Shown: one piece after another, positions 18,127 through 26,451 of the stretch
Position numbering within the stretch: the stretch's first letter is position 1
How the letters are laid out: each line of letters starts with the position of its first letter
Assembly: GCF_000710775.1 (NCBI RefSeq)
Contig: NZ_JOJP01000001.1
Span: 5,485,471-5,549,470, forward strand
Reading direction: 5' to 3'
Length of the DNA stretch: 64,000 bases
DNA from: Endozoicomonas elysicola
Lineage (GTDB): Bacteria; Pseudomonadota; Gammaproteobacteria; Pseudomonadales; Endozoicomonadaceae
Position numbers and translations under genes: made by a program
Notes under the pieces: generated by a model
The model's input: only the letters and a program-made list of their open reading frames with translations
What the model was told of the DNA's origin: nothing
Databases searched by the model: none

Positions 18127-19162
18127 TCATCAGGGGGCACTGCTGTTAACCGGGCTGGCAATCCTGCTGCCAGTCATGGTGATTGTGTCCATTGGGGTTG
18201 GCGCTGTACCAATTCCTGCAGGCGATATTCTGACCATTCTGTTTGATCGGTTAGGTTTCTCAGACAGCTCGATAAGTAATCAGTCAGCACTGATTATTGA
18301 GTCAATTCGCTTACCGCGAACACTGCTGGGTTTAATTGTTGGTGGTGCTCTGGCCGTGGCCGGTGCCTCCATGCAGGGACTGTTCAGAAACCCATTGGCT
18401 GATCCCAGTATTATTGGTGTATCCAGTGGTGCTGCTTTGGGTGCGGGGGTTGCCATCGTCCTCGGTGGGTTGTTGTTTGCCGGCGCACCTTCATTAATCC
18501 AAAGTTATAGCATTTCAATTCTGGCCTTTGCTGGCGGGGTATTGTCTACCTGGCTGGTTTATAAAGTGGGCACCACTGGAAATGGAACCTCTGTGGCCAC
18601 CATGTTACTGGCCGGTGTTGCTATCAACGCTCTGGCCGGTGCTGGTATGGGGATGTTGAACTACGTGGCCGATGACACCATGCTGCGTAACCTGACCTTC
18701 TGGCAGATGGGTAGCCTCGGTGGAGCCACCTGGGATCTGGTCATCATCTGTGCCACACTTCTGGTCCCTGTCATCCTGATCCTTGGTCGTTACGGGCTGG
18801 TTCTAAACGCCCTGCTACTGGGTGAGTCTGAAGCTCGCCATCTGGGTATCGATGTACAAAAAGTTAAGCTGAAGCTGATTTTCCTGACTGCGCTGGCAGT
18901 GGGTGTATCTGTTTCTGTCAGTGGTGTTATTGGCTTTGTTGGACTGGTGGTCCCCCACCTTATTCGATTAGCCGTTGGTCCTGACCACCGTATTCTTCTG
19001 CCAGCATCCGCCATGCTGGGTGGGATTCTATTACTGGCAGCAGACATGATTTCCAGAACCATTGTCGCCCCTGCAGAACTTCCTATTGGTATTGTCACTG
19101 CTCTGATGGGAGCCCCTTTCTTCCTGTCACTGTTGTGGCAGCAGCGTAAAAGGATTGTCTGA
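18116..19162 (+). CDS. hutC: Heme ABC transporter permease HutC
   Basis: FecCD/BtuC-family permease of 348 aa with about ten membrane segments. Typical segments: IRLPRTLLGLIVGGALAVAG near residue 61, GLFRNPLADPSIIGVSSGA near 88, LGIDVQKVK near 240 and GFVGLVVPHLIRLAVGPDHR near 271. It moves heme across the inner membrane with HutB and HutD. Its reading frame overlaps the end of hutB and ends just before hutD. Confidence 0.92.
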   Translation: MSRNHQGALLLTGLAILLPVMVIVSIGVGAVPIPAGDILTILFDRLGFSDSSISNQSALIIESIRLPRTLLGLIVGGALAVAGASMQGLFRNPLADPSIIGVSSGAALGAGVAIVLGGLLFAGAPSLIQSYSISILAFAGGVLSTWLVYKVGTTGNGTSVATMLLAGVAINALAGAGMGMLNYVADDTMLRNLTFWQMGSLGGATWDLVIICATLLVPVILILGRYGLVLNALLLGESEARHLGIDVQKVKLKLIFLTALAVGVSVSVSGVIGFVGLVVPHLIRLAVGPDHRILLPASAMLGGILLLAADMISRTIVAPAELPIGIVTALMGAPFFLSLLWQQRKRIV

Positions 19163-19163
19163 T

Positions 19164-19976
19164 ATGGCACCTGGTATGGCGTCTGCTATAAAAAACACAG
19201 CAGTAAATACTCTGGAAGTTCAGGGAATCTCGGTCCAGATCGAAGGCAGGAGCCTGCTTCAGGACATTAACCTGACCCTGAAGCCTGGTGAAGTCGTTTC
19301 TGTACTTGGCCCAAACGGTGCCGGTAAAAGTACGTTGATGAAAGTCATCAGTGGCGAGAGAAAGCCCTCCAGTGGGGATGTACTGATTAATGGTCGGAAT
19401 GACTGGCCATTGAATCATCAGGCGTTGATGCTGGGAGTATTGCCACAGTCATCATCACTGAGCTTTCCCTTTACTGTAGAAGAAGTGGTCCTGCTTGGCC
19501 GTATACCCTGTGCCAGTCATCATGATGAAAACCTGATGATTACCCGGGAGGCGCTTAAGAAAGTCGATGGCTTACACCTGAAGGATCGTCATTATACGAC
19601 CCTTTCCGGTGGTGAACGTCAGCGTGTTCATATGGCGCGGGTTCTGGCACAGATCTGGGATGAGAGTCCTCATGGCCAGCGCTATTTGTTGCTTGATGAA
19701 CCGACATCTGCATTGGACCCAGCCCATCAGCAGCTGACCCTGAAAATGGCAAGGCAAGAGGCGGACCAAGGTGTTGGTGTTCTGGTCATCATGCATGACC
19801 TGAATCTGGCCGCACGATATTCTGACCGGATTGTGATCCTCAAAGGCGGGAAAATGGCTGCAGAAGGCACACCTCATCAGGTACTGACACCAGAAACCAT
19901 CGGCCAGGTGTTTGATATTGAGGTCAGCGTGTCAGACCACCCCGCTTACCATTGTCCGCTTGTGGTAAATCACTAA
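19164..19976 (+). CDS. hutD: Heme ABC transporter ATP-binding protein HutD
   Basis: ATPase of the heme importer, 270 aa. Walker A GPNGAGKST, Q-loop LPQSSSLSF, signature LSGGERQRVH, Walker B YLLLDEPTSALD and the switch histidine in VIMHDLNLAARY are all present. The frame can begin at a TTG at 19155, but that overlaps the hutC stop. The ATG at 19164 has AAGGA 9 nt upstream and was chosen; a third option is the ATG at 19176. It closes the tonB-hutD operon and is followed by a strong hairpin. Confidence 0.92.
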   Translation: MAPGMASAIKNTAVNTLEVQGISVQIEGRSLLQDINLTLKPGEVVSVLGPNGAGKSTLMKVISGERKPSSGDVLINGRNDWPLNHQALMLGVLPQSSSLSFPFTVEEVVLLGRIPCASHHDENLMITREALKKVDGLHLKDRHYTTLSGGERQRVHMARVLAQIWDESPHGQRYLLLDEPTSALDPAHQQLTLKMARQEADQGVGVLVIMHDLNLAARYSDRIVILKGGKMAAEGTPHQVLTPETIGQVFDIEVSVSDHPAYHCPLVVNH

Positions 19977-19990
19977 CTGAGCTGTTCAAA

Positions 19991-20028
19991 CTGATAAGGC
20001 TTGATGCTGAGACATCAAGCCTTATCAG
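19991..20028 (+). terminator. Long perfect hairpin after hutD
   Basis: CTGATAAGGCTTGATG and its exact 16-nt complement surround a 6-nt loop, 14 nt after the hutD stop. There is no T-tract, so it may act as an mRNA 3'-end stabiliser or a weak terminator. It also lies 49 nt beyond the end of the convergent AAA+ gene. Confidence 0.65.
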
Positions 20029-20076
20029 AGTCTGTTGACGTTTCGTTGCAAGGTCCCGGCACTACAGAACAAAATA

Positions 20077-21630
20077 CTAAGCCGCTTCAGCAGCAGACTG
20101 CCTATTCCTGTGATCCACCTCTTTCCCGGCAGGAGCCAGACTCTTTGGCCCAAGGCTATGAGCAAACCTCTCAAACACTTGGGATATATACTTTTCAAGA
20201 GAACGCAGCCCTGGATCGTCATCGGTTTCAATAAACTCGGAAATCATTTCAAGCCCGCTCTCAGGCAGAGTAAAGTCTGCAAATAGCTTGCCTGCAGACT
20301 GATAACGCCTCTCTTTATTTGGGATCATGATTTCAAAGGCAATTTTCTTTTTCGCTTCGGTATTGAACCCTTCAAATACAACTTTATCCAGCCTGGAAGC
20401 TATTGCTTCAAGCTCTGGATCATGGGTACTTAACTCATGAATATCCCGATTACCAGCAAGAATAATGGTATCAGGTAATCGCACTTCTGTTTTCAAATAC
20501 GGGCTGTAATAAGAGCGGTTTGCCGGATCAAGCAGTTTCAACATAAATGACAGAACATCTTTACTTTTCTCATTTCCAGATATGAATAGCCGATCAAACT
20601 CATCAATCAACAGAATCTGGTTATGATGATTAACATCCTGACTCGAAGTTGTACGCGCAACAATCGCATCGAGAATTCTTCCTGCCTTGGCATCAGCACT
20701 TTCAAAAGGCGTACCGACAATATCATCAATACTGGCTCCATCCAAAGTGACTACCGCAAGGTTCGTCCCCATTGCTTCAGCAAGTTGCTTAGCCGCATAG
20801 GTTTTTCCCGTACCTGGTGCCCCTAAAAAATAGATCGGGTAATGACTGTCATAAATCGTTGAATCAGTCTGTTGATAAATCAGTTCAGAATGGGCAAACA
20901 GTTTCAATCTATCGGCTACGTGTGATGGATAATCCCGTAATACTTCATCAATTTTCTCCTCATCATACACCAACTCTTTAGAATAAAATGGAAGTCTCAA
21001 TGCTTTATCAAGAATTTTTTGAAGCCGAGCTAGTGCTTCACTGCTTGGACTCCTCCAGAAGCTATAAAATAGCTCATCCTCTATATAATGTTGCGTGCGT
21101 TTATCCAGTAATTTCTTTTTGGCACCATAGGCTATAATCAAATTTTCTTCTGCAAGTTTCGGTGCAAAAATCCCATAATAAACGTTCATACCAAAGGGGA
21201 TAGTTGTAGCTGCTGTTAACCCCACTCCTGCCCCTATACCCGCTGACATTAATATCCGAGTGAAAGCAGAAGAATGAAGCATATAATTGGAAATAGCGTC
21301 TTTGTAGGCATACGCAGTACCACCAACAATAAAAGCTACAGAATAAAAAGCAAGATAGGGTATTGATTCATATAGAGGGTACTCTCGTATCACCCAATCG
21401 TACTGACGCCTGGCTTCTGCACGCCCAGATTTTACCTGAGCCTCAATTGGCTGACCTGAGTGCCCTCCAGAAGCATTAAGGCGATCGAAAAATCGGTTAT
21501 TTGCCATGTATTGTCTTAAATAGCTTATATGTAATTTATCAGGCGTCACCGCAGTTTCATCTGCCTGGACCATGGGAAACAAAATAATAGAAATTATAAG
21601 ATAGATACCGAATTGCTTAAAAAGCTTCAT
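20077..21630 (-). CDS. Membrane-anchored AAA+ ATPase
   Basis: A 517-aa protein with a signal-like N-terminal hydrophobic segment (residues 7-22), two more hydrophobic stretches (about 90-108 and 124-152), and a C-terminal AAA+ module: Walker A GAPGTGKT at 270-277, Walker B ILLIDEFD at 339-346, sensor 1 Asn in LAGNRD near 394 and an arginine in ASRLDKVVF near 413. The AAA part resembles FtsH/Lon/YifB-type remodelling ATPases, but no protease domain is present. It sits alone between hutD and hutW on the opposite strand, and its codon use is AT-richer than that of the heme genes, so it may have been inserted. I know no specific function. Confidence 0.75.
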   Translation of the reverse strand: MKLFKQFGIYLIISIILFPMVQADETAVTPDKLHISYLRQYMANNRFFDRLNASGGHSGQPIEAQVKSGRAEARRQYDWVIREYPLYESIPYLAFYSVAFIVGGTAYAYKDAISNYMLHSSAFTRILMSAGIGAGVGLTAATTIPFGMNVYYGIFAPKLAEENLIIAYGAKKKLLDKRTQHYIEDELFYSFWRSPSSEALARLQKILDKALRLPFYSKELVYDEEKIDEVLRDYPSHVADRLKLFAHSELIYQQTDSTIYDSHYPIYFLGAPGTGKTYAAKQLAEAMGTNLAVVTLDGASIDDIVGTPFESADAKAGRILDAIVARTTSSQDVNHHNQILLIDEFDRLFISGNEKSKDVLSFMLKLLDPANRSYYSPYLKTEVRLPDTIILAGNRDIHELSTHDPELEAIASRLDKVVFEGFNTEAKKKIAFEIMIPNKERRYQSAGKLFADFTLPESGLEMISEFIETDDDPGLRSLEKYISQVFERFAHSLGPKSLAPAGKEVDHRNRQSAAEAA

Positions 21631-22040
21631 TAATTACAACCTTATTCAATTAGAATGATTTACCATTCGGATAGACAACATTTAATTTATTAAGGTTCAC
21701 AAAGAATACTTTTGAAATCCCCCATAAAGTAGGAAGATAGGTTATTGAAAAAAAAGCAACGAAACCAAAAATTCTAGTCAATTTTATTTATTAGTAAAAA
21801 TAATAAACTGCATATCGGAATAAAAATGTTTTACAAAAAAACCAACAATTTCAGTTTACGTTAGTACAATTGTATTTCATACAAGCACGCCAGAAACAAC
21901 TTGATATCACCTCACCTATTTAGCATCCAAAAAACGCAATCTCCTATCATGCAACCCCCATACCGCCAGCGGCAAACCGAAGTTTTACACCTGAATTTTG
22001 TTGATCTGTATCAATTGCGCACAACCGGATAAATACAAAT

Positions 22041-22059
22041 AATAACGATTCTCATTTTT
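22041..22059. promoter_or_regulatory. Fur-like box upstream of hutW
   Basis: AATAACGATTCTCATTTTT matches the 19-bp Fur consensus at 13 of 19 positions and lies 20 nt ahead of hutW. The rest of the 448-nt gap 21631-22078 is AT-rich, with no other feature that I can support; the AAA+ gene promoter must also lie there. Confidence 0.65.
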
Positions 22060-22078
22060 AAGTTAGAACGATCCAATT

Positions 22079-23458
22079 ATGGTTGCCAGACACACCCTGG
22101 GTCCCGAGCTGACCGGGATATCATCCCCTGATCCACTGAAGTTTGCCTTTGCCGGCAAAAAGTCAGCCCATACCCAAAGCGGCTCCATCCCAGTTCCTGC
22201 CGAGCAGACTCAGGATGTATACCGGCAACTGATGGATAGCCCTGCAAACCCGAAACTGCTTACTAATGGTAAGCGGCTTGCCTATATCCATATCCCTTTT
22301 TGTCGCACTCATTGCTCTTATTGTGGTTTCTTTCAGAACACCACGAAGAAAGATGAAATAGCCCGTTATGTTGATTACCTGGAACGGGAAATCCGCATGT
22401 CGGCACAGGATGCCTGGACACAGGAAGGCCTGTTTCATGGAGTCTATTTTGGCGGTGGTACCCCCACGGATCTAACACCAGAACAGATTCTTCGTCTTGG
22501 CAATGCGGTTCGCGAATCCTTGCCGCTGGCAAATGACGTAGAAATAACCTTTGAAGGTCGTTTTCATGGCTTTGACAATGACAAAATTGCTGCCTGCCTG
22601 GAATCAGGGTTTAACCGATTCTCCCTGGGAGCACAGAGTTTTAATACAACATTGCGCCGTCGCATGAGCCGTATCGATTCCGGTGAATTTCTACTGGAAC
22701 GGCTAGACTATTTTAACAGTCTGAATAACGCGGCAGTCGTCGTAGACCTGATGTTTGGTTTGCCTGGCCAAACCCTTGATGACTGGGAGCGGGACCTTTA
22801 TACCTTTCTGCAATCCAAAGCTCATGGTGTAGACCTTTATCAATTGATTCTGCTGGGTTCCAGCCGAATGAAACAGTCCATTGAAAAAGGTTCCATGCCA
22901 GAGCCGGCAAGCTCACCGGAGCGCGCTGAAATGTTCCGTATGGGCGTTGAAACCCTGAGTTCCCATAGGGTGGGCCGACTGAGTGTCAGCCACTGGGGAA
23001 GAGATACCCGCGAGCGGAACATATATAACCACGGCGTAAAGTCTGGTGCCGAGATCATGCCTTTTGGTTCCGGTGCCGGTGGTAACTTTGCCGGACACAA
23101 TGCCATGAGTCTTAGAGCCTTGCCGGCCTACTATGACGCGCTGGATGCCGGCAAAAAACCCATCATGATGATGAGTAAAGCAACAGGTAACAAACCGCTT
23201 CTGGGAACGATCGGCTCCGGATTTGACCGTGGCTGGCTGGAGATTGCCAAGCTTAACCATGCGGGTGGTGAAGGTATGAGTGACCACTGCATGCCTCTGT
23301 TCGAAGCATGGCAGGAAAACGGTCTGGCAACCATTCACCATGGCATTCTCGACCTGACGCTGCCAGGACAGTTCTGGAACGTCACCATGCACCAGGCACT
23401 GATTAATTTTCTTGAACAACATCCATTAGATGGACAAAACACGGAGAAAGCGGCATGA
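22079..23458 (+). CDS. hutW: Anaerobic heme-degrading radical SAM methyltransferase HutW/ChuW type
   Basis: Radical SAM protein of 459 aa in the HemN/ChuW/HutW family, which opens the heme ring without oxygen. The iron-sulfur motif is HIPFCRTHCSYCGFF (Cys75, Cys79, Cys82), followed by VYFGGGTPTDL (SAM-binding GGGTP) and FEGRFHGF. FNRFSLGAQSFN and LMFGLPGQTLDDW are standard HemN-family segments. It is coupled to hutX by a 4-nt ATGA overlap. In Vibrio the trio hutW-hutX-hutZ adjoins the tonB1 operon; hutZ is not in this window. Confidence 0.9.
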   Translation: MVARHTLGPELTGISSPDPLKFAFAGKKSAHTQSGSIPVPAEQTQDVYRQLMDSPANPKLLTNGKRLAYIHIPFCRTHCSYCGFFQNTTKKDEIARYVDYLEREIRMSAQDAWTQEGLFHGVYFGGGTPTDLTPEQILRLGNAVRESLPLANDVEITFEGRFHGFDNDKIAACLESGFNRFSLGAQSFNTTLRRRMSRIDSGEFLLERLDYFNSLNNAAVVVDLMFGLPGQTLDDWERDLYTFLQSKAHGVDLYQLILLGSSRMKQSIEKGSMPEPASSPERAEMFRMGVETLSSHRVGRLSVSHWGRDTRERNIYNHGVKSGAEIMPFGSGAGGNFAGHNAMSLRALPAYYDALDAGKKPIMMMSKATGNKPLLGTIGSGFDRGWLEIAKLNHAGGEGMSDHCMPLFEAWQENGLATIHHGILDLTLPGQFWNVTMHQALINFLEQHPLDGQNTEKAA

Positions 23459-23955
23459 CACTGGCCAAACAGGTGCAGGATATTCTGACTGAAAACCCAG
23501 CAATTTTATCGGCAGAAATTGCCAACCAGTTGAATGCCAGCGAACTGGAAATTATTCAGGTAATGCCTGCTGATATGGTGACATTAATCGATGCCAACCA
23601 TTATCTGGATGTACTGCGAGACATCAAAACCTGGGGTGAACTGACTCTGGTGATTGATGTGGATGGTTCTATTTTTGAAATGGTCGGCCATTTTCCGAAA
23701 GGCGGTGAGAAGTTCGGCTACTACAACCTAAGTGATCGACGCACGCCTCTTAAAGGACACCTGAAGGTTGATAATGTTGCCGTTATCGCTGTGGTTAGCA
23801 AGCCATTCCATGGAGTAGAAACCCGTTCCGTTCAATTCCTGAGTAAGCAGGGGCGTATGCTGTTTAAAGTTTACCTGCGTAGGGATAAAGAGAAGAACTT
23901 CTTCCCTGAGCAACTGGAAAAGTTTGAAGCGTTGAAAAAGCTGGCTATAGCATAA
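23455..23955 (+). CDS. hutX: Cytoplasmic heme carrier HutX
   Basis: HutX/ChuX-family protein of 166 aa that binds heme in the cytoplasm and delivers it for breakdown. Family segments include the N-terminal helical part ENPAILSAEIANQLNASELE, VTLIDANHYLDVLRDIKTWGE, GHFPKGGEKFGYYNL and the C-terminal FPEQLEKFEALK. It starts on the ATGA overlap with the hutW stop and is the last gene before a terminator, so hutW-hutX form a two-gene Fur-controlled operon. Confidence 0.9.
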   Translation: MTLAKQVQDILTENPAILSAEIANQLNASELEIIQVMPADMVTLIDANHYLDVLRDIKTWGELTLVIDVDGSIFEMVGHFPKGGEKFGYYNLSDRRTPLKGHLKVDNVAVIAVVSKPFHGVETRSVQFLSKQGRMLFKVYLRRDKEKNFFPEQLEKFEALKKLAIA

Positions 23956-23970
23956 GGCTGTCAAAAAACT

Positions 23971-23998
23971 ACAACCACTGGCTCTTGCCAGTGGTTGT
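23971..23998 (+). terminator. Hairpin terminator after hutX
   Basis: A perfect 12-bp stem (ACAACCACTGGC and its complement) with a TCTT loop, 15 nt after hutX. The tail is only TCTG, and the convergent OTU gene ends 40 nt beyond, so it may serve either strand. Confidence 0.65.
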
Positions 23999-24037
23999 TC
24001 TGAATATTAAATCAGCTCAGGCATTTAACCACTGATA

Positions 24038-25222
24038 TCACGTAGTAGATACATCAGTACTACTGCCAATCACTTGCTTTAGAGCTGCACTATAATGCTG
24101 ATGACTATTTTCAATATAGAGCGTACTCTTGGCTGTTTTACTCACATAGATCTGCTCATCTTCCCAATAAGTAAAGCCTGCCTGTTGATTATAATCGCAC
24201 CCTGCAATTAGTGTTAGATTGAGATCAAGCTCTTCTGCTAGAATTTTACCTTCAATATTATGTCGTCCCCAAAACTTACCTTTATCCTTTATTAAACATT
24301 TGTAACCATCGATAGAACTGTATGATGTAGACCCTAACTCTTCACCATTTTTCAAAATGGTTACTCTATACTTTTCTTTATCAGCAACCTCACATAACAA
24401 AGCTTTAAGAGCAAAATATGGAGAATATCCACTCTCTACCGGCTTTGCTTGCTCATCAATTTCTTCTTGGTATTTCTGTAATAAATCTTCTTTCATGTCA
24501 GGACTCAGCCCTTGCCATAATGCATCGTATAAACAATCTCCATCATCAATGGTAACTAGAATTAGATACTCACTTTTTTTATTAAATTCTTGTCTATAAC
24601 AATTAAAAACCCCCTCCAAAACTGTTTTGCATTGTTCTTTATCTTTTAATATTAATTGCGAGCTGATTTCTTCATGCCTTGAAAAATAGTTTGGGAACCT
24701 GTTTTTGAGATCTTGGAATAATTTCACCTGAGACTCAAAACCCGAATCACCGGGTCTAAAGTAGTTAGCCTCAAAGCTTTTCAAAAAATCCATAGCGCTC
24801 AAATTATTTACTGATAAAACAAGTTTTTCTTCATATACACACTTTGAACCTTCGGGCATAATTCGATCGTAAGCTACTCCTCCTCTTGTCCTTGTTGTAA
24901 TGAGGCCTTCTACTTCTTCAAAATTATGATTTCTACCTTTAAAATAATTATATGCTCTGCAACCAAAATAAGCCGTCTCTGCAATAAGAGTAAGGATTGG
25001 AAAAACAATATAAATGGCAGGACTTCTTTGCTGGATACCAATACCTGTACAAATACCACCAACAAGACAAATCCCTGATGCTGCCAGCTTCGACACAGTG
25101 CTGTGACTTTCCGATATAAAGAACCCTTTCCAGCTAGTCGCGGGACGAGACCGGTCAGCGCCAGTCTCTCTAATATCTATGATTGCAACTTCACTAGATC
25201 CCTCAATCCCGTTAGAGGGCAT
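24038..25222 (-). CDS. OTU-like cysteine protease with membrane segments (candidate effector)
   Basis: The C-terminal half of this 394-aa protein reads as an ovarian-tumour (OTU) deubiquitinase-type domain: catalytic Asp/Cys motif IDDGDCLYDALWQGLS with Cys230, a middle FWGRHNIEGKILAEELDL resembling the OTU WG...E...A..L block, and the catalytic histidine in NSHQHYSAAL (His376). The N-terminal half has two hydrophobic segments (about residues 45-63 and 68-88). The frame reaches 25279, but AGGAG 7 nt before the ATG at 25222 fixes the start. Bacterial OTU proteins usually act on host ubiquitin, which would suit an intracellular symbiont. No secretion signal is recognised, and the function is inferred. 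Confidence 0.72.
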   Translation of the reverse strand: MPSNGIEGSSEVAIIDIRETGADRSRPATSWKGFFISESHSTVSKLAASGICLVGGICTGIGIQQRSPAIYIVFPILTLIAETAYFGCRAYNYFKGRNHNFEEVEGLITTRTRGGVAYDRIMPEGSKCVYEEKLVLSVNNLSAMDFLKSFEANYFRPGDSGFESQVKLFQDLKNRFPNYFSRHEEISSQLILKDKEQCKTVLEGVFNCYRQEFNKKSEYLILVTIDDGDCLYDALWQGLSPDMKEDLLQKYQEEIDEQAKPVESGYSPYFALKALLCEVADKEKYRVTILKNGEELGSTSYSSIDGYKCLIKDKGKFWGRHNIEGKILAEELDLNLTLIAGCDYNQQAGFTYWEDEQIYVSKTAKSTLYIENSHQHYSAALKQVIGSSTDVSTT

Positions 25223-25291
25223 AAATAAACTCCTGCCATCTAAAATATTACTGAAATAGTTAAATAGCTTGATGCACACTCCACTACAGCA

Positions 25292-26389
25292 TTAATGCAT
25301 AGCTTTAACCAATACACCTACAACAGACTCAACCTGACCTCTGGTCATTCCCGGATATATAGGCAATGAAAGGCAGTGCTCAGACAATTGTTCACAAACC
25401 GGCAATTCATATTCACTGGCAAGTCCCGCCAGAGCCCTTTGCTTATTCAAAGGCAATGGGTAATAAATAGCACTGGAAACCCCCTTCCCGGCCAGACGCT
25501 TCTTGACCATATCTCTGCCAGAAGGCAAAACCACCGTAAATTGGTGATAGATATGCTCCTCTCGCTCTTCAGGACAAAGAATGTCTGTATCCTGCAGCAA
25601 CTCACGATACCATTCAGCAATCTTTCTACGGTCGTTATTAAATTCTTCAATATATTGAAGCTTGATTCTTAACAAACCAGCCTGAATTTCATCCAGACGA
25701 CTATTGTAGCCTGAGCACTCATGATAATACTGACATGCACTGCCATGATTTCGGAGCATCCGCACAGTTTCAGCTACCTGCAAGTCGCTGGTGATTACCA
25801 GTCCTCCATCACCAAAACCACCAAGATTCTTACTGGGAAAAAAGCTGAAAGCCCCCAGTAAACCATAGTTGCCTGTTTTTCGGGACTGATAGGAAGCACC
25901 AAAAGATTGAGCGCAATCTTCCAGCAACTTTAAACCGTGACGATCACAAACAGCCTGAATTTCATTAAGGGCAGCAGGCAAACCAAAAAGGTGGACAGCA
26001 AGAACAGCTCTACACCGGGAAGTAATACTGCGTTCCAGCTCTACGGGGTCAATATTGAACGTTTCGGAGTCTATATCGACCAGAACAGGTGTTGCCCCTA
26101 CCTGCATAATGGCCTCGACAGTAGCAAAAAAGGTAAACCCTGTCGTTAATACCTCATCTCCAGGACCAATACCGGCAGCATGAAGAGACAAAACAAGCGC
26201 ATCCGTACCATTAGCACAACTAATGGCATATTTAGCCCCCAAATACTGTGCAGCTTCCTGCTCAAAGGCTTCCACCTCTTCTCCCATGATAAAACGACCG
26301 CTACGCAACACCTGAACCGCTTTTTCTTCCAGCTTTTTCTGTATGGGACGATGCCATGCCAATACATCAACCATCGGTATTTTGTTCAT
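25292..26389 (-). CDS. DegT/DnrJ/EryC1/StrS-family sugar aminotransferase
   Basis: PLP-dependent aminotransferase of 365 aa that converts a nucleotide keto-sugar into an amino-sugar. Visible: the N-terminal FIMGEEVEAFEQEAA, CANGTDALVLSL, FTFFATVEAIMQVGATPVLV, EDCAQSFGA and the PLP lysine in FFPSKNLGGFGDGG. It lies 62 nt downstream of a Gfo/Idh/MocA oxidoreductase on the same strand. The pair matches the GnnA/GnnB arrangement that makes UDP-GlcNAc3N (3-amino lipid A sugar) or WbpB/WbpE-like O-antigen steps; the precise sugar is inferred. Confidence 0.88.
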   Translation of the reverse strand: MNKIPMVDVLAWHRPIQKKLEEKAVQVLRSGRFIMGEEVEAFEQEAAQYLGAKYAISCANGTDALVLSLHAAGIGPGDEVLTTGFTFFATVEAIMQVGATPVLVDIDSETFNIDPVELERSITSRCRAVLAVHLFGLPAALNEIQAVCDRHGLKLLEDCAQSFGASYQSRKTGNYGLLGAFSFFPSKNLGGFGDGGLVITSDLQVAETVRMLRNHGSACQYYHECSGYNSRLDEIQAGLLRIKLQYIEEFNNDRRKIAEWYRELLQDTDILCPEEREEHIYHQFTVVLPSGRDMVKKRLAGKGVSSAIYYPLPLNKQRALAGLASEYELPVCEQLSEHCLSLPIYPGMTRGQVESVVGVLVKAMH

Positions 26390-26451
26390 ACTTTTTGATT
26401 CATGGCTCCAATTATGCGGTGATAAATACTGGCTTCGGCTTTTACGTGCCG

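Noticed and set aside
22079-23458. Oxygen-independent coproporphyrinogen oxidase HemN
   Set aside because: Linked to hutX and a Fur box, and the sequence fits the HutW/ChuW branch of the same family.
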